A stretch of DNA of 8,031 nucleotides, taken from Lachnospiraceae bacterium UBA4711. GTDB taxonomy: Bacteria > Bacillota > Clostridia > Lachnospirales > Lachnospiraceae. Positions 1-4,873 of this stretch are shown here, in pieces. Each line of letters opens with the position of its first letter. Position 1 is the first letter of the stretch. The notes below the pieces were generated by a model, which was given only the letters and a program-made list of their open reading frames with translations, was not told where the DNA came from and searched no databases. Both the position numbers and the translations under genes were made by a program. The DNA is taken from the NCBI GenBank assembly GCA_002404515.1, contig DHJV01000089.1:198-8228 (forward strand). The letters are read 5' to 3'.

Positions 1-95
1 GGTCCTAATGTTACACGAACAGTATCTGCTAACTGATTTACTCCGGCTTCCAAAGCCTTTCTGGCTTCTGCTCCATACTTAATTTCCTTTGCCAT
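1..95 (-). CDS. groEL: GroEL chaperonin, N-terminal fragment (runs off window)
   Basis: This is the first 31 codons of the 60 kDa chaperonin GroEL, which forms the double-ring ATP-driven folding chamber in the cytoplasm and works with the GroES lid. The translation begins MAKEIKYGAEARKAL and reaches TVRVTLG, the conserved start of the apical-proximal ATP-binding segment (usually V-x-V-T-L-G-P-K-G), where the window ends. The start at 95 is chosen because it gives the canonical MAKEIKYG N terminus and has AGGAGG at 105-110, nine bases upstream. It follows groES on the same strand with a spacer of 161 bases and should be co-transcribed from the CIRCE-controlled promoter at 607-634. An in-frame ATG lies 22 codons upstream at 161, but its ribosome binding site is weak and the extension does not look like GroEL. 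The identification is very secure; the rest of the gene is not visible. Confidence 0.97.
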   Translation of the reverse strand, partial: MAKEIKYGAEARKALEAGVNQLADTVRVTLG

Positions 96-127
96 TGTAT
101 TACGCCTCCTAGTTTTTTTTGCATCTT

Positions 128-247
128 CTAATGATAACGGCAATACTTTCTTTGTTCCCATACTGCCTTACCTTTCTGTAGGTACTGCCCCCTCGCTGCG
201 CTCAGCGGCATGTCGTCGGTGCCATCCTGAATGGAACTTCGTTCCAT
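128..247 (-). CDS. Candidate 39-residue small ORF in the groES-groEL spacer
   Basis: A short reading frame begins at ATG 247 and ends at TAG 128-130, giving 39 residues that start MERSSIQDGTDDMPLS and end YCRYH. I do not recognise a function. It has AGGAGG at 253-258, five bases before the ATG; the same bases overlap the groES stop codon, so groES translation would end on top of this ribosome binding site. The protein is basic at its C-terminal half and has no signal peptide or membrane segment. Its start codon sits inside a stable hairpin (218-254), so translation may be restrained or coupled to groES. The alternative is that this is non-coding repeat sequence that happens to be open. With one sequence and no codon-conservation test, the coding claim is weak. 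Confidence 0.28.
   Translation of the reverse strand: MERSSIQDGTDDMPLSAARGQYLQKGKAVWEQRKYCRYH
194..207 (-). other. Small GC-rich stem-loop in the groES-groEL spacer
   Basis: CGCTG at 194-198 and CAGCG at 203-207 can form a five-pair stem with a four-base loop, flanked by TGC and GCA at 186-188 and 208-210 that could add pairs across an internal loop. It lies just downstream (in transcript order) of the larger hairpin at 218-254. Function is unknown; it adds to the impression that this spacer is structured. Confidence 0.4.
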
Positions 248-254
248 GGGCACC
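218..254 (-). promoter_or_regulatory. Strong two-part hairpin directly after groES
   Basis: On the transcript strand, GGTGCC (254-249) pairs with GGCACC (223-218), and inside it ATGGAAC (247-241) pairs with GTTCCAT (237-231) around a GAA triloop. The two stems are six and seven perfect pairs, separated by a bulge of one base on one side and seven on the other. There is no U-tract after it, so it is not an intrinsic terminator. It lies three bases after the groES stop and covers the start codon of the small reading frame at 247, with the outer stem abutting the AGGAGG. Plausible roles are mRNA stabilisation or processing between groES and groEL, or control of translation. The pairing is seen in the sequence; the role is inferred. 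Confidence 0.6.
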
Positions 255-256
255 TC

Positions 257-541
257 CTACTGAACGATTGCAAGAATATCTGCCTGCTTTACAATAATGT
301 ACTCATCATCTCCAAGCTTTACTTCTGTTCCTGCATATCTGGAATAGATTACTTTATCGCCAGCCTTTACTTCCATCGGAACCTTCTCGCCATCTACAAC
401 AGCGCCAGGGCCAACTTCAACAACCTCTGCATACTGCGGTTTTTCCTGTGACTGTGTTGGAAGAACGATACCTGATTTTGTCGTTTCTTCTGCAACGGAC
501 TGTTTTAATACAACTCTGTCTCCTAACGGTGTTAACTTCAT
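257..541 (-). CDS. groES: GroES co-chaperonin (Cpn10)
   Basis: This encodes the 94-residue heptameric lid that caps GroEL and closes the folding chamber in the cytoplasm. It has the full usual length. The N terminus MKLTPLGDRVVLK is typical, the mobile loop that touches GroEL spans about residues 16-32 and carries the binding triplet IVL at 25-27 within KSGIVLP, and the C-terminal part has the conserved GDKVIYSRYAGTEVK and EYIIVKQADILAIV blocks. The start at 541 has AGGAGG at 553-558. It is the first gene of the groES-groEL operon: the perfect CIRCE operator lies at 570-596 and a sigma-A promoter at 607-634, so HrcA repression and heat induction are expected. The stop codon TAG at 257-259 overlaps a second AGGAGG. 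The identification is secure. Confidence 0.98.
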   Translation of the reverse strand: MKLTPLGDRVVLKQSVAEETTKSGIVLPTQSQEKPQYAEVVEVGPGAVVDGEKVPMEVKAGDKVIYSRYAGTEVKLGDDEYIIVKQADILAIVQ

Positions 542-569
542 AATATACCCGACCTCCTAATTTTTACTT

Positions 570-596
570 TTAGCACTCATATTGGTTGAGTGCTAA
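570..596 (-). promoter_or_regulatory. CIRCE operator (HrcA binding site) of groESL
   Basis: TTAGCACTC at 570-578 and GAGTGCTAA at 588-596 are separated by exactly nine bases, which matches the CIRCE consensus in both half-sites without a mismatch. CIRCE is the binding site for the heat-shock repressor HrcA in Firmicutes. It sits in the groES 5' untranslated region, just downstream of the promoter at 607-634 and 28 bases before the groES start, the usual arrangement for repression at normal temperature. Confidence 0.98.
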
Positions 597-606
597 CATA
601 ATTCTT

Positions 607-634
607 ATTGTACTCATTTTTTCAAAAAAATCAA
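607..634 (-). promoter_or_regulatory. Sigma-A promoter of groES-groEL
   Basis: On the minus strand, TTGATT (634-629) and TACAAT (612-607) are separated by 16 bases, and the region around them is rich in A and T. Transcription would begin near position 600, just before the CIRCE operator, as in other HrcA-controlled operons. A weaker alternative with TTGAAA at 625-620 would use a poor -10 box. Confidence 0.75.
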
Positions 635-724
635 CCCCCAATTTGTAAATTTAACCAAATAGACACAATTTGCCGGACAGCCTGTATATAATGTATGATT
701 GCTGCATTGTTTTTATGCCATTAC

Positions 725-761
725 AAAAAACAGACAGAAAAGCTTCTGACTCTTCTGTCTG
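725..761 (-). terminator. Intrinsic terminator after the DUF6062 gene
   Basis: On the minus strand CAGACAGAA (761-753) pairs with TTCTGTCTG (739-731), a nine-pair stem with a 13-base loop, followed directly by six T residues (730-725). It lies 17 bases after the stop of the gene at 779-1498 and separates it from the groES promoter. Confidence 0.88.
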
Positions 762-778
762 CCTATACGCCAATTCTA

Positions 779-1498
779 TTACGATTCTATAATTGTATGG
801 TTTGTTTTGATAATGCCCCGCGGCAGCGAATCCTTCGCATTCTTCCATGGTTCATCCTTAAAACGGTAATCAAACTTATCGATGAACCAGCCGATATCTC
901 CATTTACGCGCTCCATACCGGCAAAATATGTATTGTTCAGGATATCCTGAAACTCCGCATACGCATCCTTCGCAAGCTTCACACCGCCCTCGTCATATAA
1001 GACTCCGTAATGATATGTACAAAATCCTTTACAGTTTGCGAATTTATCACGGAACTCCGGATCCTTCTTCCACAGATGAAAGATCGTATCAATGTACCGC
1101 ATGGATGTTTCCTTCATCCGGCTGCAGATAAAGCAGGAATTTTCCAGTCGTTTGATATAATCACTGACGGAAGAACTTGCCTGCTTCTTGAAAAGTCCGC
1201 CCGATACAACCGGTTTTCCTGTACTCAGTGCTTTCAGATCCCGGATTGTCTTATCGGTATGTGTCTTTAACATCAGTGCAAGTCCCAGCCGGTTCTTCTC
1301 CGCATAGAGCATCCGCACATGGTGTGCGCAAAAGCCCTGCTCATCCGTCATCGCCCGGTTATCATCCTCCATATAACTTGGTCCCATCGTATATTCGATT
1401 GCGTTTCGTTCCAATTGCCGGTTCATCTCGCAGATCGGGCATTCGCAATCTGTTGTAAATGCATCATTCACCGGAATCGTATACAACTGTTCTGCCAT
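779..1498 (-). CDS. DUF6062 family protein with two CxxC / CxxH half-sites
   Basis: This 239-residue cytoplasmic protein resembles the uncharacterised DUF6062 family of Clostridia (opening MAEQLYTIPVNDAF, then CECPIC and GPSYMEDD). The family function is unknown. It has two matching cysteine clusters: C20-x2-C23 with C57-x2-H60 (in GFCAHH), and C122-x2-C125 with C160-x2-H163 (in GFCTYH), which suggests a duplicated metal-binding, probably zinc, unit. No signal peptide or membrane segment is visible. The start at 1498 is preferred because AGGAG lies at 1509-1513 and because a longer GTG start at 1537 would fall inside the terminator hairpin at 1526-1556. The gene lies between two terminators. 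No convincing promoter of its own is visible, so it may depend on readthrough. Family assignment is from memory of the pattern and is fairly confident; function is not assigned. Confidence 0.85.
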   Translation of the reverse strand: MAEQLYTIPVNDAFTTDCECPICEMNRQLERNAIEYTMGPSYMEDDNRAMTDEQGFCAHHVRMLYAEKNRLGLALMLKTHTDKTIRDLKALSTGKPVVSGGLFKKQASSSVSDYIKRLENSCFICSRMKETSMRYIDTIFHLWKKDPEFRDKFANCKGFCTYHYGVLYDEGGVKLAKDAYAEFQDILNNTYFAGMERVNGDIGWFIDKFDYRFKDEPWKNAKDSLPRGIIKTNHTIIES

Positions 1499-1525
1499 TT
1501 CTCGTTTTCTCCTGTTTCTTCTCTT

Positions 1526-1556
1526 AAAAAAGAGCACAGCAATTTCGTTGTGCTCT
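1526..1556 (-). terminator. Intrinsic terminator closing the glnS-DUF2225-hydrolase group
   Basis: On the minus strand AGAGCACA (1556-1549) pairs with TGTGCTCT (1538-1531), eight perfect pairs with a ten-base loop, followed by five T residues (1530-1526). It lies six bases after the stop of the gene at 1563-2207 and only 28 bases before the start of the DUF6062 gene. Confidence 0.88.
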
Positions 1557-1562
1557 CTTCAC

Positions 1563-2207
1563 TTAGTTTACAATATAATCTCCGGTCTCTGCATCCCGCA
1601 GGAAATGCAGTTTCAGATAATTTCTGTAATTACGCAGCTTTCCTTCATAGATAATCTCCAGATCATCACACATTCGAAAATCACGCGGGCACGTCAGCCC
1701 CGGCTTCTTCATAATAAGCGGAATCCCTGCTTTGCGCAGGACATACGATACAAACTGTGAACAGAAATAATTGTACCTCCGCTCCACGGATTTCCGGCAC
1801 ATTACACCTAAAATTCCAAGATAATTATATCGATAAAATGCTTTCTCACTCTTAAATTGTTCCAGTATATCCATAATCTTTTCGTACTGTTTTTTTGTCA
1901 CACGCAGTCTGCCTATCCTGCATGTGGTCTGAATATCACGCCCAAATACCCCCGTCGTGATATCCTCACTAATAAATCCGCAATCAAACGGATTATGTAA
2001 GTGCTTTCTTGCAAAGCTGTACATTTCCTTTAGTTCCACATCCATCGCCAGGGATGTATGTGCGTATGGCTCCCGTGTCCATAGCTTGATCACACGGGAC
2101 GGAAGTGTCTGTGTCTTAGACAGCACAATATAAACACTGTAATCTTCTTCCGGTTCATACACATGCAAAGGAATGTCTGTCATTATATTATTTGCATCCA
2201 TATCCAT
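1563..2207 (-). CDS. Permuted papain-like (YiiX/YebB, NlpC/P60 superfamily) cysteine hydrolase
   Basis: This 214-residue protein has the layout of circularly permuted NlpC/P60 (papain-like) enzymes, in which the histidine precedes the cysteine. H50 lies in the segment EPYAHTSLAMD after the YSVYIVLS strand, and C149 lies in YNYFCSQFVSYVL, which resembles the yCSelV active-site motif. Such enzymes cleave or acylate amide or ester bonds; the substrate here is unknown. No signal peptide is present, so the protein should act in the cytoplasm, which argues against a simple peptidoglycan hydrolase. It follows the DUF2225 gene by 30 bases and is followed by a terminator. The start at 2207 has no normally spaced ribosome binding site: GGAG is at 2231-2234, 23 bases away, with a hairpin between. 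ATGs at 2201 and 2183 are alternatives. The fold is fairly sure, the function open. Confidence 0.78.
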   Translation of the reverse strand: MDMDANNIMTDIPLHVYEPEEDYSVYIVLSKTQTLPSRVIKLWTREPYAHTSLAMDVELKEMYSFARKHLHNPFDCGFISEDITTGVFGRDIQTTCRIGRLRVTKKQYEKIMDILEQFKSEKAFYRYNYLGILGVMCRKSVERRYNYFCSQFVSYVLRKAGIPLIMKKPGLTCPRDFRMCDDLEIIYEGKLRNYRNYLKLHFLRDAETGDYIVN

Positions 2208-2209
2208 TC

Positions 2210-2227
2210 AATCTGTTATTACAGATT
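2210..2227 (-). promoter_or_regulatory. Hairpin between ribosome binding site and start codon
   Basis: AATCTGT (2210-2216) and ACAGATT (2221-2227) form a perfect seven-pair stem with a four-base loop, located between GGAG (2231-2234) and the ATG at 2207. There is no T-tract after it, so it is not a terminator. Folding would shorten the distance from GGAG to the start from 23 bases to about five, a normal spacing. The stem is seen; its role in initiation is inferred. Confidence 0.45.
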
Positions 2228-2237
2228 ATGCTCCATC

Positions 2238-3107
2238 TCATTTTTTGCTCCTGATACTCTCCCGAATCATATCTTTTAGTTTCAACGCTTCATCCTTCAT
2301 TCTGGAAGATGCCGACCGCGAAGTAATCACGATTGATAACAAACGTAATGCATCCTCATTCCTTCCAAGTCTGCGCGCCAAATCTGCTAATAGATACTGA
2401 AGTGTATTTTCATCCATTCCCGCTATCGGAAACGTCTCTGATGAGATTGCCTTTAAAAATCCTTCATACGCATTTTTTAAACATTCTCTTTCATCCATAT
2501 ACAGGGAACGATTTTCCTCCGGTGTAATACCTTTCGGTTCCGCTGCCAGATACTGCCGTTTTCCCCGCAGCACCCATGCGTATTTCAGACACGTATATGC
2601 CCTCTCACTGTTTTTCGCCTTTTTTACCATTGCCGTGATCAACGCCAGCTGATAACGCGTGATCGCATCATCATACGTAAAGATATCTTTCCGGATCGCC
2701 GGTTCCATTCCATTAAATTTCGAACCGATCTGCTCTCCGATATCACGAATCTGCCGATCCATCAGTTTCCCAAAATATCTGCCAAGCGCAGAATATCCAC
2801 ACTTTTCACAGGTAATCACGTCATACTTGATTGGATCTATATGATCGTAAATCGGTCGAAGATCCGTATCCTTGCTTACCAGGCGAACCTTCCCTGCCCG
2901 CACGCATTTCGTCTTAAATGTCAGATTACAAATCGGGCATTCATATGTTTTATCAAACAGTGCTTCTTTCTCCATCTCCTCCGGTGACTTTGTTTCCTTT
3001 TGTTCCGCTGCGCCACGACGTGCGTCTGCACCGGAATCGTTGTCCAAAATCTTCGATTCATCAAAACCACCAAGGCCAAGATTTCCGATTGTGGAAAAAA
3101 TGCCCAT
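2238..3107 (-). CDS. DUF2225 family protein
   Basis: This 289-residue protein belongs to DUF2225, a family common in Firmicutes with no established function. After a low-complexity N terminus (about 1-50) it has C57-x2-C60 in YECPICNLTFKTK and C100-x2-C103 in ITCEKCGYSALG, with the family blocks DTDLRPIY and DPIKYDV between them. The four cysteines probably hold one zinc ion in a rubredoxin-like knuckle. Residues about 150-285 are predicted by eye to be helical, with a TPR-like rhythm (YLLADLARRLGRNEDALRLL). No signal peptide or membrane segment is visible. AGGAGG at 3114-3119, six bases before the ATG, fixes the start. It lies 37 bases downstream of glnS and 30 bases upstream of the papain-like hydrolase gene, so co-transcription with glnS is likely. 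The family call is confident; role unknown. Confidence 0.88.
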   Translation of the reverse strand: MGIFSTIGNLGLGGFDESKILDNDSGADARRGAAEQKETKSPEEMEKEALFDKTYECPICNLTFKTKCVRAGKVRLVSKDTDLRPIYDHIDPIKYDVITCEKCGYSALGRYFGKLMDRQIRDIGEQIGSKFNGMEPAIRKDIFTYDDAITRYQLALITAMVKKAKNSERAYTCLKYAWVLRGKRQYLAAEPKGITPEENRSLYMDERECLKNAYEGFLKAISSETFPIAGMDENTLQYLLADLARRLGRNEDALRLLSIVITSRSASSRMKDEALKLKDMIRESIRSKK

Positions 3108-3144
3108 CTCAATCCTCCTCTGCCTAACTCCCCTGTTACTTCTC

Positions 3145-4812
3145 TTATTTACCCGGTTTATATGAACTCTTTAATGAGACAATCCGGTTAAATACTAAAT
3201 GATCATCTGTCGTATCTTTCTCATCTACACAAAAATATCCATGACGTAAGAACTGGAACTTATCACCCTTGACAGCCTCTCCCAATGCTGCCTCAAGTTT
3301 ACAATTCTTCAGAACCGTCAAAGAGTTTGGATTGTAGTTCAGGGTTCCATCCTCATTGAGTTTTCCCTTTTCCTCATCCACTATATTTTCGTACAGACGA
3401 ACCTCAGCATCCACTGCGTTCTCTGCAGATACCCAGTGAATTGTACCCTTCACCTTTCTGCCTTCAAAGCCGGATCCGCTTCGGGTTTCCGGGTCATAGG
3501 TGCAATGAATCTCCGTTACAATACCATTTTCATCCTTCTTATAATCCACGCACTTTACAAAATAAGCTCCCTTTAATCGCACTTCATTTCCAGGGAACAA
3601 CCGGAAATACTTCTTTGGTGGCTCTTCCATAAAATCTTCACGTTCAATATATAACTCTCTTGAAAATGCGACCTGACGTTTACCCGCTGCTTCGTCCTCC
3701 TGATTGTTATCAATATCAAAATATTCCACCTGTCCTTCCGGATAGTTGTCAATCACAAGCTTAATCGGATCTAACACCGCCATCATACGATTTGCTTTCA
3801 ATCGAAGATCCTCACGGATACAATACTCCAGCATTGCATAATCTACAGAACTTTGTGACTTGGAGACACCAACCATCTCCATAAACATCTTAATAGATTC
3901 TCTTGTAAATCCACGTCTACGAAGTGCCGCAATAGATACCAGTCTCGGATCATCCCAGCCATCTACAATTCCATCTTCTACCAGTTTTTTGATATACCGC
4001 TTACCTGTAACTACATTTGTCAGATACAACTTGGCAAACTCAATCTGTCTCGGTGGATTCTTATATTCCAGCTCCCGTACTACCCAATCGTACAGTGGTC
4101 TGTGATCCTCAAATTCCAACGTACAGATAGAATGGGTAATTCCCTCCTCGGCATCCTCAATCGGGTGTGCAAAATCATACATCGGATAGATGCACCACTT
4201 GTCACCGGTATTGTGATGTGTCATACGTGCAATACGATAGATAACCGGATCCCGCATGTTGATATTCGGACTTGCCATATCAATCTTCGCACGCAATACC
4301 TTGCTTCCATCCGGGTATTCTCCGTTCTTCATGCCCTCAAATAATTTCAGGTTTTCCTCTACGCTTCTGTCACGGTATGGACTGTTCTTTCCCGGCTCCT
4401 TCAAAGTTCCGCGGTACTCGCGTATCTCATCTGCAGACAGGTCACAGACATATGCTTTTCCTTTCTTGATCAGCTTGATTGCTGCCTCATACATCGCATC
4501 AAAATAGTCCGATGCAAAATAAATCTTATCTCCATAATCGGCGCCCAGCCACTTGATATCATCAATGATGGACTGCACATATTCTGTCTTTTCCTTTGTT
4601 GGATTCGTATCATCAAACCGGAAGTGGAATTTTCCACCATATTCCTTGGCAAGGCCATAATTTAACAGAATTGATTTGGCATGTCCAATATGCAGATATC
4701 CATTTGGCTCTGGTGGAAAACGGGTCACAACCTCTGTATATCTTCCTTCCGCCAGATCTTTATCTATCTCCTGTTCAATAAAATTCTTTGAAACTGTTGC
4801 TTCACCTTCCAT
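3145..4812 (-). CDS. glnS: Glutaminyl-tRNA synthetase
   Basis: This 555-residue class I enzyme joins glutamine to tRNA-Gln using ATP in the cytoplasm. The HIGH signature is at residues 41-44 in PPEPNGYLHIGHAKS, followed by FRFDDTNPTKE, typical of GlnRS rather than bacterial GluRS. The KMSKS loop is a variant: VTGKR at 268-272 where E. coli has VMSKR, with the lysine kept. The C-terminal part from about residue 345 is the beta-barrel anticodon-binding region, and total length matches the E. coli enzyme. GGAG lies seven bases before the ATG at 4812 and supports this start. A strong sigma-A promoter at 4844-4872 leaves a leader of only about 25 bases, so no T-box riboswitch controls it. It heads a probable operon with the DUF2225 and hydrolase genes. 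The identification is secure. Confidence 0.97.
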   Translation of the reverse strand: MEGEATVSKNFIEQEIDKDLAEGRYTEVVTRFPPEPNGYLHIGHAKSILLNYGLAKEYGGKFHFRFDDTNPTKEKTEYVQSIIDDIKWLGADYGDKIYFASDYFDAMYEAAIKLIKKGKAYVCDLSADEIREYRGTLKEPGKNSPYRDRSVEENLKLFEGMKNGEYPDGSKVLRAKIDMASPNINMRDPVIYRIARMTHHNTGDKWCIYPMYDFAHPIEDAEEGITHSICTLEFEDHRPLYDWVVRELEYKNPPRQIEFAKLYLTNVVTGKRYIKKLVEDGIVDGWDDPRLVSIAALRRRGFTRESIKMFMEMVGVSKSQSSVDYAMLEYCIREDLRLKANRMMAVLDPIKLVIDNYPEGQVEYFDIDNNQEDEAAGKRQVAFSRELYIEREDFMEEPPKKYFRLFPGNEVRLKGAYFVKCVDYKKDENGIVTEIHCTYDPETRSGSGFEGRKVKGTIHWVSAENAVDAEVRLYENIVDEEKGKLNEDGTLNYNPNSLTVLKNCKLEAALGEAVKGDKFQFLRHGYFCVDEKDTTDDHLVFNRIVSLKSSYKPGK

Positions 4813-4843
4813 GGACGTACTCCTTTTTTTCTAGTATTTCTCT

Positions 4844-4872
4844 ATCATAGCATTGTATATGCATTTCGTCAA
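4844..4872 (-). promoter_or_regulatory. Sigma-A promoter of glnS
   Basis: On the minus strand TTGACG (4872-4867) and TATGAT (4849-4844) are separated by exactly 17 bases, each one mismatch from consensus. Transcription should start near 4837, giving a leader of about 25 bases before glnS. The -35 box begins two bases after the stop codon of the cohesin gene, and no terminator is visible between the two genes, so upstream readthrough into glnS is also possible. Confidence 0.85.
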
Positions 4873-4873
4873 T

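Noticed and set aside
651..848. 65-codon minus-strand reading frame between groES and DUF6062
   Set aside because: It overlaps the end of the DUF6062 gene in another frame and spans its terminator, with no ribosome binding site or recognisable protein features.
1499..1537. Longer DUF6062 protein starting with GTG at 1537
   Set aside because: The extension lies inside the terminator hairpin, has no ribosome binding site, and the family N terminus fits the ATG at 1498 with AGGAG upstream.
4813..4873. T-box riboswitch or terminator before glnS
   Set aside because: The gap is only 61 bases and is filled by a promoter and ribosome binding site; there is no specifier loop, T-box sequence or stem followed by a T-tract.
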